Assembly: GCF_900747795.2 (NCBI RefSeq)
Contig: NC_041397.2
Coordinates: forward strand, 160,998,690-161,062,689
Origin: Erpetoichthys calabaricus
Taxonomy: Eukaryota > Chordata > Cladistia > Polypteriformes > Polypteridae
Length of the DNA: 64,000 nt
Direction: 5' to 3'
Below are positions 46,751 through 60,021 of this stretch, in pieces. Each line of letters opens with the position of its first letter. Position 1 is the first letter of the stretch. Below the pieces are notes generated by a model that saw only the letters and a list, made by a program, of their open reading frames with translations, made no database searches and was not told where the DNA came from. The translations under genes and the position numbers were made by a program.

Positions 46751-47482
46751 TTAAGCAGGTTATTTAATCCACTGGCCTGTAAATGTTGTCATTCTGCCAT
46801 GCAAGATATTTCTAAACCAAAGCATGATAAATATTTTTCAGACTTTCACTATTTTCTTTTGCATACATTTTATTGAGACAGATGTGATGGATAAAAAAGG
46901 TTCAAATGCAATGAGATTAGCTAGTCATCTGTTGCCTATACTTGCATCCCATTATTGTTTGGCTGCTAGTTAGGAAAAAAGTAACAAGGGTTCTGAATCT
47001 AAAAAAAGTCAGTTAAAATTAAGGCAAAAGAAGTAAGTTCCATTAGTAACTGTAATTGGTTGTCAGTTGAGAAAGTAGCTGAAATGATACACACGCACAC
47101 ATATATATTTATATTATAAAAGAAAAGACAAGAGAGGTGTGAAAAGGTTTGGAGTTCTACCCCGTATACTTGAAATTTTACTTAACTTATTAACAAAGAA
47201 TAGTCTCTCAGGCCACGGGACTGTTGGGGAGAGGGATCTGCTGGGCATTTATATGATGGAAGCAGTAAGAGGCGTGTCTTTGGAGGTTGCCGGACGTGAT
47301 GTCAGAGGAGGAAGTGGAGTCTGTGGAGGAACCACAGGAGCAGTTTCCCTTCTGGGGATCTGTAGGGGAAGGAGAAAGGGGTTGAAGGGATGCACTAATA
47401 TTCTGTCTTGCCATACATCATTCAGTTAAACCTTTTGACTATCTCCCATTTGCATGTGCGTGACATATATACTGAATATATA

Positions 47483-47538
<56 letters not shown>
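47483..47538. repeat. (TG)n(TA)n microsatellite
   Basis: About 22 bases of TG followed by about 34 bases of TA. Confidence 0.95.
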
Positions 47539-47541
<3 letters not shown>

Positions 47542-47579
47542 AGTACATTTTACTATAAAACTGTATAGGGCAAGACCAT

Positions 47580-47835
47580 AGAACATTAGAGCATTAGAAA
47601 AATGTTGACAAGAACAGCCCATTCTCCAATCCTACCCAGTTAATTCCTCCAAAACAGCATCAAGTCCTATTGTCTACCACACTACTTGGAAACTTATTCA
47701 GTGTATCTATGGTTCTTTGTGTGAAGAAAAAACTTCCTCATGTGAAAAAGTTCCCCATAACAAGTTTCCAACTATGTCCCCATGTTCTTGTTGAACTCAT
47801 TTTAAAGTAACGGCCTGCAAGTGTACATAGGCTAT
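47580..47835. repeat. Dispersed repeat remnant
   Basis: Segments such as CTACCACACTACTTGGAAAC, GTGTGAAGAAAAAACTTCCT, AACAAGTTTCCAACTATGTC and CTCATTTTAAAGTAACGGCC belong to a repeat I recognise from several fish genomes but cannot name. Confidence 0.4.
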
Positions 47836-48286
47836 ATTTCTTTTCAAAATGTTCTGTGTGTGTTTATATACATATATTGTATAGTTAACAGATATAGAGC
47901 CATAGAAAATGTTGAGAAATCAGTGGGCCTAAGTTGAATTGTAGGTTGGTTGGTGAAAAAGTAGCCAAAAGAAACCACGTGAGGGTGCTAAAATAGCAAA
48001 ATAAAGATGTGATCTGTCTCAGAGGCTGGTAGTCAACAGACAGTGACTTTCTAGTCCTGTGTGATTTTACGTGGCTGCTTCCTGGAAGTGGGCGGGTCTT
48101 GGTGATGTGGACCTCAGTTCCATCAGTGTCTTCCGGTCAACTGAACTACGAATTCTGTGTTAACAAGTATGCCCCCTCTCCACTTGGGGTGGTATTACTT
48201 ACCTGAGAAGAGCCATGAGGTTGCCTTCTAATCACAGGTGTGTGACAAAATATATATATATGTACTCTATACGAACCACTGTTATT

Positions 48287-50099
48287 TGCTCAAAAAATTA
48301 AAGGAACACTTTTTAATCAGAGTATAGCATCAACTCAATGAAACTTCTGGGATATTGATCTGGTCACTTAATAATAATAATAATAATACATTTTATTTAT
48401 ACAAAGGCACCTTTCTGAGCACTCAAGGACACCGAACAAACAATAAATAAAAAGCACATTATAAACAGAACTTAAAGTACCAGAAAATATAAAAAGTTAA
48501 AACCAAACAAAGCTATTGAAATCATAGAGAAAAAGCCATTTTGAACAGATGGGTTTTAAGTTTACATTTGAAAGTTGAGAATGATTCAGTATTTATAAGC
48601 TCAGTAGGTAATGAAGTGGCAGAGGGGATTGTTAATCAGTTTCAGCTGCTTTGGTGTTAATGAAATTAACAACAGGTGCACTAGAGGGGCAACAATGAGA
48701 CAATCCCAAAACAGGAATGGTTTAACAGGTGGAGGCCACTGACATTTTTTCCCTCCTTCTTTTCTGACTGTTCTTTCACTAGTTTTGCATTTGGCTACAG
48801 TCAGTGTCACTACTGGTAGCATGAGGCGATACCTGGACCCTACAGAGGTTGCACAGGTAGTCCAACTTCTCCAGGATGGCACATCAATACGTGCCATTGC
48901 CAGAAAGTTTGCTGTGTCTCCCAGCACAGTCTCAAGGGCCTGGAGGAGATTCCAGGAGAGAGGCAGTTACTCTAGGAGAGCTGGACAGGGCTATAGAAGG
49001 TCCTTAACTCATGATCAGGACCAGTATCTGCTCCTTTGGGCAAGGAGGATCAGGATGAGCACTGCCAGAGCCCTACAAAATTACCTCCAGCAGACCACAG
49101 GTGTGAATGTCTCTTTTCAAACAATCAGAAACAGATTTCATGAGGGTGGCCTGAGGGCCTGACGTCCTCTAGTGGGCCCTGTGCTGACTGCCCTGCACCA
49201 TGGAACTCGATTGGCATTTGCCATAGAATACCAGAATTGGAAGGTCCACCACTGGCGCCCTGTGCTTTTCACAGATGAGAGCAGGTTCACCCTGAGCACA
49301 TGTGACAGACGTGAAAGAGTCTGGAGAAGCCGTGGAGAATGTTATGCTGCCTGTAACATTGTTCAGCACGACCGGTTTGGTGGTGGGTCAGTGATGGTCT
49401 GGGGTGGCATATCCATGGAGTGATGCAGAGACCTCTACAGACCAGACAACGGCATCATGACTGCCATTAGGTATCACGATGAAATCTTTGGACCAATTGT
49501 CAGACCCTATGCTGGTGCAGTGGGTCCTGGGTTCCTCCTGGTGCATGACAGTGCCCGACCTCATGTGCTGAGAGTATGCAGACAGTTCCTAGAGGATGAA
49601 AGAATTGATACCATTGACTGGCCCCCACATGCGCCTGACCTAAATCCAATAGAACACATCTGGGACATTATGTTTCAGTTCATCTGATACTGCCAGGTTG
49701 CACCTCAGACTGTTCAGGAGCTCAGTGATGCCCTGTGCCAGATCTGAGAGGAGATCCCCCAGGACACCATCTGTCATCTCATTAGGAGCATGCCCCAACA
49801 CTGCCAGGCATTCATACAAGCATGTGGAGCCATACAAACTACTGAGTATGATTTTGAGTTTCTGCAATGAAATTTCGGCAAAATGGACTAGTCTGCTGCA
49901 TAATTTTTTCACCTAGATTTTCGGGATGTCCTTGAATTCAACCCTCTTTAGGTTGGTAATTTTCACTTCCATCAAATGATGTGGCATCCTTTCATTCCTA
50001 ACACATTACCCAGTCTGTATCAATATAGATATCCAGCATGATTTTTTTCCCATTGAGATCTCATGTGTTTTCAAAGTATTCCTTTATTTTTTGAGCAGT
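48287..50099 (+). mobile_element. Tc1-type transposon with transposase pseudogene
   Basis: The ends GCTCAAAAAATTAAAGGAAC and, inverted, GCTCAAAAAATAAAGGAATA are terminal repeats. The transposase (about 48,820-49,868) begins MRRYLDPTEVAQVVQLLQDG, has a paired-like HTH, and shows all three catalytic positions: D in LFTDESRF, D in LVHDSARPHV and E in DLNPIEHIWD. Four stops in one otherwise continuous frame (near 49,160, 49,421, 49,685 and 49,745) inactivate it; the first and third fit CGA to TGA decay. An L2 tail is inserted in the 5' untranslated part. It lies in RWDD2B intron sequence. This is a widespread fish Tc1 lineage. Confidence 0.92.
48370..48606 (-). mobile_element. L2 3' fragment inserted in the Tc1 element
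   Basis: On the minus strand it encodes STFKCKLKTHLFKMAFSL and a stop, the L2 C-terminus, followed by an A-rich 3' region and (ATT)n. It separates the Tc1 segments GATCTGGTCACTTA and GAAGTGGCAGAGGGGATTG. Confidence 0.75.
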
Positions 50100-50712
50100 T
50101 TTTATATACACATGTGCAGTTTATACAGTGTATATATCCACTAGACCTCTGGTCCTCAAATAAATTCATATAGAGCATACTGTATATACTTTAGGTTGAT
50201 ATAGAGCAAGTTGAAATTTCCATTTTTGCAAGACAATTTTTTTTTTCAGCATGAAAAAATACAGCTTCTAAATGATCACATTGATGATGCAACTTTACAA
50301 AGTAGTACTCATTTGTCAACATATATTTCTCTCTTGGTCTCGTTCTTGCATTCTGTATCCTGTATTAAGAATTGTCCATGATGCGCCTGACGTTCAGCAG
50401 ATGTCACTGCTTTTCATTATTCTTTTCTCCTATTCTGGAGTTCTTTGTCACATTCAATAATCAATAAACACAATACTTTCACTTGATTATGAATTTGGAA
50501 GATGTATCTAGCATGTTCAAGGAGATTATCAATAGATGGTCTTGAGGTTTGAGCGTTTTATTACAATAAACTTATCTTCCCATCAGTAATACACTAAGCA
50601 GGTGGCAACACATTTCTTTTTGCCATGTCACTTTGTTGATCACTTTAGTCATCAGATGTCGCCGGTTTTCATTTAACTTTTTCATACTAAGGATTTCTTT
50701 ATCACTCTAAAT

Positions 50713-51271
50713 CAGGGGTGGGCAAAGTCATTCCTGGAGGGCCGCAGTGGCTGCGGGTTTTTGTTCCAACCCAGTTGCTTAATTAGAAAACAATCCTTGC
50801 CAATAATTACATTTCATGGCTTATTAGTGCTTTAACTGTGCTATGTCAAGTCATTCTCATATCCTAGATTTTTTTTCCATTCTAAGGATATCATCCAAAT
50901 ACTTTGAAGTGTAAAATGGATGGGTAATTCTCAATCCTTCACTTTTTTCTCTTCTCTTTCCTTCCAAGTATTTAATTAAACCAAATAGTGCATGATAAAT
51001 ACACACAGGTGTAAAGGGTAACAAGCAAAATGGATAACTGCTGGTTTCTTTTGTCATTTGCATCTTATTGCTAATAAGGATCAATTAAAAACAGAGAATG
51101 CAGCTGTTTAAGACTTAAATAAGCAATAAGGGTTCAAAATCTTAATGAGGGAGACAACTAAAATGAAGCAGAAGTGTTTCTAGAGCAATAAGTGCTTCTT
51201 ATTAAGCAATTGGGTTAGAACAAAAACCTGCAGCCACTGCGGCCCTCCAGGAATGACTTTGCCCACTCCTG
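50713..51271. mobile_element. hAT-like MITE with 8-base target duplication
   Basis: CAGGGGTGGGCAAAGTCATT and, inverted, CAGGAGTGGGCAAAGTCATT continue through GGAGGGCCGCAGTGGCTGC as terminal repeats. CTCTAAAT flanks both sides (50,705-50,712; 51,272-51,279). The 559-base interior is non-coding. Confidence 0.9.
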
Positions 51272-51724
51272 CTCTAAATGATCAATAAACACAATACTTA
51301 CACTGAATATGTATGCACTGTGTACTAGAGGATTATCAAAAGCACAATAGATGGGCTTGTGCTTTTAATACATTTGGACCCCCTGTCACACGCATTTCTT
51401 TTTTTTTCTTGTGCTCACATTCTGTATCCTGCACTTGACACTCAGGAGATAGCACAATTTTCTTCTTCCTCCTCCTGTTCTGATTTGCCTTATCATTTCA
51501 TTGACCTCAGTGGTTTGCTTCATGCTCAGTAGATGATGCTGGTCTCCTTTTTTATCTCCTTTTTTTCCATGCTGTCACTTTGCCATAAGAAACCCACAAG
51601 TGTAGGTCAGTTTGGCAAGGTTGCTGGTACCTCACATTTTGTGCAATACAAGTATGTATCAGCTCATAATCAAGACTGAGATCAAAGTTCTAGCATCAGT
51701 AATTTGCAAGCAGTCATGTGACAG

Positions 51725-51830
51725 ATGGACAGACCTTAGCATTTCCTGATAAATCCATAGGTGAACATATAAACTCCATACAGACAATCCTCAGGACTCC
51801 AGTCCTGTGAATTAGTAACTGCTGTACTGT
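51725..51830 (-). mobile_element. SINE remnant
   Basis: ACATATAAACTCCATACAGA and ACTCCAGTCCTGTGAATTAG resemble a decayed Mermaid-like core on the minus strand. Confidence 0.35.
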
Positions 51831-52599
51831 GTTGTTATATATATTAATCCATACTTTGTGTAAACTTTATTAAGTACATTTGCTCATTAACTCAAATAGA
51901 TTGTTCCTCCAAACAACCAATATTGTGGCTAGAGCCCAGTATATACAGAATGCAAACATGTTTATTTCAGTTAGACAAGAAGCATGATCCTGAAAGACTT
52001 TTTATGTGAATAATGGTTAGTGCCAGACATGGTTCCAGAATTTCAGAAGCAGCCACATTCCTGATCCTGGTTTTTTTTTTCATGCTTTGCAGTCACTAGA
52101 ATGTATAAAAAAACATTGTAAGTGTCGCTTCTGTTGGCAAAAATGCTTTATCAATGAGGGAGGTATGAGTGGAATTGCCAAAATCAGGCAAGTTAACAGA
52201 AATGTATCAAATACTCAACAGCAATTTACAACAGTAGTAGGCCAAATGACGTCTTTGAGCACACAACACGTCAGACCTTGTATTAGATGGGCTGCTACAG
52301 CAGAAGGAATGCCAGGTTCCCGTATTGTTATGTAAGAACAAACAGGAGCTGTGCCTTTAGAAGCAAAGGCTATGCCTTTGCCCACCCTCACCTTGTCATT
52401 AGATCAGCATTCAACACCACATCTACACTCTTTATGTAAACACCAGTCACACTAACTAAATTTAACTAAATTTTGCTAAAATTTATTCATCACACCCTAC
52501 ATCTTTTATATACCCACTTCCACTTTGGATTGGGTTTCTCCTAAAACTTCTACCGCATATACCATTTAACTATCAACCCACCTCTTTCACATCTTCTCT

Positions 52600-53000
52600 G
52601 CCTTTGTCTTCAAATATCACTTAAGTTTTTTCCTGCATTTACCTTAAGGTCTTTTGCTTTCAAACTAGCTTTCCATTTCAGTGTCCAGTCTTTCAGTTCT
52701 GCTTGAGTTTCTGCCATCAAAATGAAATTATTGGCATATATGAGCTTCCATGGAAGTCCATTACACACTTCTGTGATCACCACCTCCATCATTATCATGA
52801 AAAGCAACAGACTTGGAATGAATACTTAAGTGTAGCCTCACCTTCACCTCAGTGCTTGCACTGTCCACATCTGTTGTTCTAACTAGTGCTTGTGCTTCCT
52901 CATACATTGATATCACTGCACAAATTAACCATTTGTTCACACCTAATTTTCCCAGTGCCCCCTCGCCACCTCTCACAGCACCCAGTCAGAAAACTTCTCC
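52600..53000 (-). mobile_element. Decayed LINE reverse-transcriptase fragment
   Basis: The minus strand reads LGVNKWLICAVISMYEEAQA, TEVKVRLHLS (the region before a GxxQGS box), then after a frame change MMEVVITEVCNGLPWKLIYANNFILMAE, where YANN stands for the catalytic YADD box, and LKAKDLKVNAGKN. Catalytic aspartates are lost. It differs in family from the other LINEs here. Confidence 0.65.
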
Positions 53001-54007
53001 AGATCTACAAATGGTGCAGCTTCACACCTTTTGCCTGATGTTTTTTCTGCATTTTTTAGCATTGTTCTCATTATACAGGCATGAAACCAAACTACAGTTT
53101 TCACCAGATCTAATTCCATTCTCTCAACCCATCTTCATGACATGCTCCAAAATCTTTATTGCTTGATATGACCCACACCCAGTTGGATTTTTGTTTGCTT
53201 AAACAGCATGAACCTGTGAATCCATTCACAGTGATAGAGCAATATTGTTGGGACTGTTTTATTGGAATACATTATGCCTCTTGGTATCAATGCAAAAGGC
53301 AGTGAAGTAAATGGGGAAGGTTCACTTAACTAGTTTTAGGTGAATTATAATGGTGCAATAGGCTTTTGGATGTCTGTGAGGGCTACAGAAGCATATGCCA
53401 ACACATACTAGCAAAAGGTTTAAAAAAAAAAAATACATATTATTGCACTCGCAGAGTCCCAACCTTAAGGGTACTGAAGTGGTGGCATGGGACTGGTTAA
53501 TTTTATTGTTTTTTGGTGCATCTTTTTTTGTTTCCAATCTGTCTGTGTAGATGCTTCACACTTTTTCTTCCATCAGGAAGATAGAAACACTTTATAAATA
53601 GTAATAAATCTTTTGTTGTTTTTATTATTTCAAGATTTTACTTTAAGATTTGTTTTGATGCAATGAGGTGGTGAGTGAGCGCACAGGAATTATTGTTATA
53701 TTCAGCAGCAGTACTCGTAATACTCTTATTATGGTCAGCTGGCCAGATGTAATTTCCGGACAATATTCAGCAAATGCTGTAGTAAATCTCTCCAGAAAAT
53801 CACACATATGTATCACATGATTACTACTGATCATGTGAATTCTGTCATTGCCACAGTCTTCGCATTACCCTGCAGGAAGTATCCATTCCAAAACCAATGT
53901 CACAAAGCATTCAAAGGCAGGTCTTTCATGGTACTTGATAATTATACCTTATAAAACACCACTTTCAGGCAATTCTGTTTGAACTTTATACAGAACAGTA
54001 GCAAAAA
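53001..54007. other. RWDD2B intron, no gene seen
   Basis: AT-rich, nothing recognised. The same applies to 50,100-50,704, 51,280-51,724, 51,831-52,599, 55,401-55,883 and the last intron 56,244-57,375. Confidence 0.55.
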
Positions 54008-54262
54008 GATATTTGGTACTTGTGTACTAAACGGATGGACGGCATGACAAAGGAAAACGGACGTGTTTTGATGAATTCATACATTTATTGGGATAAAAAA
54101 AAATATATAGAAATTTACAGAAATTGGAATATTATAGAAATACATACGTACAATTGGAACTTATTATTACTGTTTTCCCGCTCTTGTTGAGCTTCTCATG
54201 ACAGAATTTTTGGGGTTGGAGAGGTTTCACTGCCGTCCGTTTAGTACACAAGTACCAGATAT
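54008..54262. mobile_element. Short inverted-repeat element (MITE)
   Basis: ATTTGGTACTTGTGTACTAA...ACGGCA at 54,011-54,044 is repeated inverted at 54,231-54,262 (TGCCGTCC...GTACCAGATAT) with one small gap. The non-coding interior is about 185 bases. Family unknown. Confidence 0.75.
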
Positions 54263-54689
54263 TTTAAATTCGATTTGTGTTAGAATTATGGAAACACTCC
54301 AAAAAGTGACTAACAAAAATGACTTCTTTACTGACCAGAAAAATGGAAATGAGACAGTATGGTTTCTAATGGGGAAAGACTACCTGTATTTTGGTATGTA
54401 CAGTGCCTTGCAAAAGTGTCCTTACCAGTCTCTGGATTTCAACAGATACATTCCCATATTCCTCCAGTAAATTATTTTTTATTGGTAACCCAAGTGTTCT
54501 AGCAGTTTTATATTTAAAGTCAAAATAAATAATTTCTCAAAACTTTGTTTCTTAAAAAGTAAAAACTAGATATATACTGCTTGCATAAACTCAGTATGTT
54601 AAGTTGGATTAACTGTAAAGTAAATGCAAAACTTCATAAACTTCGGTTACTTTGGAGTAAAGCTTGGTTTTTGTGATTTTTGCTGTCCC

Positions 54690-55400
54690 ATTATCATATA
54701 CCCCAATGAAGTTATTCAAATTCCATGAAGTCTATATTTTAAATTGCATGAACAATAATGTAAAAAAAAAAAAAAAAAGTTTTCAAGTGATTCTTGTCTT
54801 TTATTTTGGTCTCCCATCACACCACACAGTTGTTTCCATTCCATGAATCACTGACATGAAATGTTCCTTTCTCTGTAAGTAGGGCCAAACAGTACGTAAA
54901 TTAATTACCATTGGCTGAACAGTTTTGCTATGATAGCATGGTCTTGGTTTTGCCCCAAACCCCCATTTCAAATCAGTTTATCGACAGGGCTTTTTGAAAA
55001 GCCTTACAGTCTATATTTTAAATTGCATCAGTAGTAATACGCATGCAAAATTTCTCGAAGTTCAACTGTTTTGGAGAGATGCATTTTTTTGCCCCACACC
55101 ATTACAAACACCCTTCCTGATGACATTTTTGAAATTAAATCTTTATTATATGTTACATACAAACTTTAAGATCAACTCATCCATTTTGGAATAATGCACA
55201 GTTTTTGGGTTACACCCCACCACCGCCATTTCAACCCCACTCGCCAATGAAATTTTTGAAACAGAGTTGGACCAATGCAACCTAAATGCAAAATTTTGTG
55301 AAAATCGGTTCCATTGTTTTTTTGTATGATTGGCAAAGAGAAAAACTATGAAAGACACACTGGGTTTTATGATTTTATTTATATAAAATATGTCATATCT
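54690..55400. repeat. Decayed dispersed repeat with internal duplication
   Basis: GTCTATATTTTAAATTGCAT occurs at about 54,730 and 55,009. A downstream segment with GCAAAATTTTGTGAAAATCG and a TTGTATGATTGGCAAAGAG end resembles 3' ends of old retroelements. No coding capacity. Class uncertain. Confidence 0.4.
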
Positions 55401-55869
55401 GTGATTATTTTGCAATATTGCACTTTATTATGTTTATTAGTTTAAACTTTTTATTCTAAATTCTCTTTTTGCCAACAAGTGCCCTGCTGAAATGCCTTCA
55501 TTATAAGCACTTAATTTCTTTTGGAGTAGGTATTCATTCAGCATGCTACCAGAAATGCTTTTCAGTTCTTCACAGGATGAGACTCTGTCATTATTTCACA
55601 AGACCATTACCAACACATTCACTGCTATAAGAAAACAGTATACAGTACTGTAATTGCATAGTCTATTTTTTGATTGTTGACTTTATAAAATGTTTTCTTT
55701 CAATAACTAATTTAAAGGCCACTTCATATTTACTATGTTATTATAAGTTTTATAATGTAGAAACTGTACACAGTGTTTTAAGGTAAACCAATAATAAAAT
55801 ATGTGGAGAATGCAATACAAATAAAATGTCTTTTTATTTCTATGTCCTTTTTAATATTTATATGTATAA

Positions 55870-56244
<375 letters not shown>

Positions 56245-57375
56245 TAAGCTAATTTGAGTTATGAAAACTGCATGTTACTCTACACAGATTTGCCAACATC
56301 TTTGATCAACTGTGTGTTTCTGACTACTGGACTTGATTTCAACAGATATATTTTGAGTGATGGCCCATTCCTAATAAACCTAGAACTTTGGCTTATGTGC
56401 AAACTACTTTAGGTTTTCTGTTCCTGATACACTCATGCTGACTTGTCTGATGTCTCCAGTCATTACACATGCAAAGCCTTTTTCATTATCCCTCATCCAT
56501 TAAGGTACTTGCCATCTGATGAAATTTGGCCACCTGTTGTAAATATCCTCTGTCTGAGCTACTTTTTGATGTTGCTGTTGTGTGTATGTGCGTGTTTGCA
56601 TGTATATTTTGGACAGGTGAGGTTTAAAATTTTTATTGCCACTTAAAAAACGAAAGAAATGCCATTTTGGTGAAAGCTGTCAAGCATAGTGCTGGGAATA
56701 TCATGTTCTTAGGTCTGTGAAGCTGGACATGTTTATCTTCTTAGGTTAATGTTAATATTTCTACCTATTAACATAACTTAATATTTTATGAGTAAATTAT
56801 TTTGTTTCACATAGTATACAGAGCATTGTAGATCACCTTGTTCAGGTCTGGACAGTAAATAACACCACATACCCTGAAAAACTTTCATAGTTTGCTAAAG
56901 GTGAACACCTAACTAAGAAATACTGGAGGAAGCACATTTGTAAAGCCAATAAGTGTTGATGAAGATGACAAGTTTTTCCTCTTCCAGAATATCTGCTATT
57001 ACTTGTTTTTTGTGATATATCTGCTACTGTTTTGTTTCCTTATATGCTCCAGAACATAGATAGCAATATGACAAAGTAAGAAAAGAAATGTGTATTCTTT
57101 ATTAAAAATAAAAGGAAATTGTGATGATATAAGCAGATTATTTAACTCTAATTCAGTTGTTTCTTTTAAGCATCTAAAGTTTTATCTATCAGTGGGTTTT
57201 AAAAGAAAAAAAATGTTAGGGCCACTAACGATTGAGAGTGGTCTAGCAGTAGAATGTCACAGCAGCATTGTTTTTCTTTGTTCATTAAATTAAAATAAAT
57301 AGTTGGTAGATTTTTAGATTAAAAATTTGCTCAATTTTGGGAGTGTGTCTTTTTTTTTTTTCTTTTCACCTTTAG

Positions 57376-57613
57376 GTTAAGACGACTGTCGTGGCAGAGA
57401 ATATTTATTTGTCATAGAGAGGACATAACTTTAATGGAAAACGGAGAAGAAGATATGAAAGAATGTAGAAGGTTTTCTAATTTTGAAGAAGCAATTTTTG
57501 ATGTGTCTGGAAAAAGGAGTCAACATATGGACTTGGGACAGTTATATACTTTTCTAAATGAAAGAGGTTGTGGAGATGTGTTTAGATTGTATTTTAAAAT
57601 TGGTGAAAAATAA
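57376..57613 (+). CDS. RWDD2B: RWDD2B last coding exon (end of DUF1115)
   Basis: This exon encodes residues 212-290 and the TAA stop at 57,611-57,613. It contains RRLSWQRIFICHRED, a variable acidic stretch, and the conserved end MDLGQLYTFLNERGCGDVF. Human RWDD2B has the equivalent MDFGQLYQFLNTKGCGDVF. The acceptor is a long pyrimidine tract ending CACCTTTAG. The whole protein is 290 residues, slightly shorter than the mammalian form as I recall it, mostly at the N-terminus. No clear canonical poly(A) signal was found immediately downstream, so the 3' end is not assigned. Confidence 0.94.
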
Positions 57614-58037
57614 ATACCAAAGCATCATTCTTTGTTTACAAATGACAATATGATTATTCCAGTAACACTACAAACTGATTTTACTTATGGTTTTACTTTA
57701 TTTATAACATACTGAATGAAAACACTTCCATTTTTAAAGGAATCCCTGTATGTATGATTATCAAGTCTGTATGATGAAATGTATTTTCTTACATCGGTGT
57801 AACTAGTAAGCAGGATATTGCATGACTATAATTATGAGTATTATGTGAATCCTAGTGAAAGGTTTTGAATTTGGCCTTACTAGGCCTGAGCTCTTTATCT
57901 TAACTTGAAAACTTTTTTTTTTTTTTAAATTTCTGTAATTTTTGAGACTAATGTGGAATTGATGTTTTATAATATTTTTATTTGCTGTTACCAATTACAT
58001 TGTATTGTGCAGTCTGTGGAGTGGGTTTTTGTCCTAA

Positions 58038-58705
58038 CTAAGGGGCTTTGCCCCCTGCTCGCTTCACTTGCCAACCCCTTAGATTCGCTCCTCCGAAACC
58101 CCTCTTAAATGGTGATACAATGGCAAACAAATAGTTTTGTTTTTTTTTTGTTTTTTTTACCTCCTTTTTTGCTCGATCAGTTGCTGGCTTGCTGCTGCTA
58201 CTATGCCACGTGATCTGCATCTCATGTGGCACTTCAAACATTTTAAAGCCAGTACAGCAGCTCTCCTTTTTTTCTCACTTGCCTTGTCTCTCTTCTCCCC
58301 CAAACATCCTCAAACACTATTCGATCTCTTTTTGCTGTTCAGTTATTTCACCGAGTAATATTTTCCGTTTCTTTGCGCTAATGCAATCTATACTATCATT
58401 TTTTTGAGACTTTCGAATTGTCCTACTTCCACTATCTCTAACCTTCTCTGCTTGTGTATCTCACCAACGTTTTTGAATACTTTACGATGTTCTACTTTGT
58501 CTTTTTCCAGCCACAAATTTTTAAGAGATGAGAACACTGGAAGTGTGTCTGCCAAAAGCAGTCCAACAACTGAGAGGTTAGATGACTGTGGTCTTGTTTG
58601 AAAATGGTTGTAAGTAGGATGTGACTTGACTGACTTGGGGGATGTGAAAGTGTATCTCTTCAAAAGATCACGTCTCGTCCCAAGATTTTTTTTATAATAG
58701 AGAGA
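58038..58705 (-). mobile_element. Non-autonomous Helitron
   Basis: On the minus strand it starts near TCTCTATTATAAAAAAAATC with a GGGACGAGACGTGATC block and ends GGGGGCAAAGCCCCTTAG before T, with a GGGGC/GCCCC hairpin at the 3' end. About 665 bases, just downstream of RWDD2B. The open frames inside match nothing. Confidence 0.75.
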
Positions 58706-59984
58706 AATGTAAACAAGTATTCATTTTTTGCAAAACATTTTCACCTTTGGTTTCTGAACAAAAAATGTTATTTAAATATACAAGCCCCCAAAATAATCTC
58801 AGTAACCTGCTTGAAAGGTTTTTTATTTTTATTATTTTTTATTCTCTTATCAATTATAGCAAATTAAAATAATGACAAAAAAGGGTGTGTCTTGTTATAA
58901 TTTTTAATGATTTCAATGCATATTGTAAGAAGTGCAGCTGAAATTTAAAGAAATAAATACTGGTCCTTTTATATTGAATAGATACACACTCTAGATGAAC
59001 TGCCACAATTTTAAGATTCAGTTAAAATTTGTTAGTTAATAGGAAATGATTTCCATACTTTGATTTGTACTGGGTGTCCCCATTTTTTAAACAGGAAATT
59101 GTATTTGATAGTGAGGCTTGCCATACTGTTATTGTTAAATCTAGAATCCTACTGGAGTAATGAGTTGTTAGCCATACAGTATGCATGTTTCTGCATCTCT
59201 TGGTGTGATTTTATAGAAATGTGCCTGATCACAGTATTATGAAGCAAAGTTAGGCTGGAGTATGATGACTTTTATGTGAAGTATTGCCCAGGTAATGAAG
59301 GAAGGGGAAGAATAAAAGTGACAGTACACTATAGCAAGCCAGTGGTAAGTAGTGATTTCAAAATAGGTCAGTAGGGCAGCAAAGTAGTTAAGGTCAAAGT
59401 GACTGGTTACCTTAAACTAGTGTCAGAAACAGTAGCCTGCCGTGAACAACGTCTGCCCACCATGATTTCCAGTACTGTTGTAGATAGTCAACCATAAACA
59501 GAAGTGTTTGCAGGAATACAAATAGCTAGGTGAATTTGTATTGCTTTCAAATGTTGACATTTTGCCAGATTAAAGACACTGTTGAAAAATCACTAAATAA
59601 AATGTATTCATGGGAGGTGGAGCAAAAATGGACCACATAAAAAACAAAAATAAATATTAATAATAAAATGGTTTTGAAAATCAACAATTAATGAGAATAA
59701 GAATATATAAAAGTATAAAGTTATGTGCCTTGTAAACAAAAACATTTTTTCTAGGGCACTTTGAAATTGTAGACAATGTGTGAGAATCTTGTAGTGGCAT
59801 TGAGGAATAGAACAAAATTAGGGTGGGAGACGTACTAAGCAGGTTTGTTATGTTACATTTGGATACCAAATACTATTAAATCTGACATCATAATTAACTC
59901 TGTAAAACAGGCCCTGGTAACTAATCAGACTTAGCCTATTTTATTTCATCCATTGTCCCACCATGTTACTGCATCCCACATTAT

Positions 59985-60021
<37 letters not shown>

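Larger units (their letters stand above)
46053..48286. other. RWDD2B intron, no extra gene seen
   Basis: Holds one MITE remnant, one microsatellite and one dispersed repeat remnant. A 96-codon frame at 47,139-47,429 has no recognisable family. Confidence 0.55.

Noticed and set aside
54690-55400. Possible LTR-type retroelement remnant
   Set aside because: No long terminal repeats, primer-binding site or coding blocks; left as an unclassified old repeat.
58388-58663. 91-codon minus-strand frame inside the 58-kb Helitron
   Set aside because: No recognisable domain, and the host element is a short non-autonomous type.
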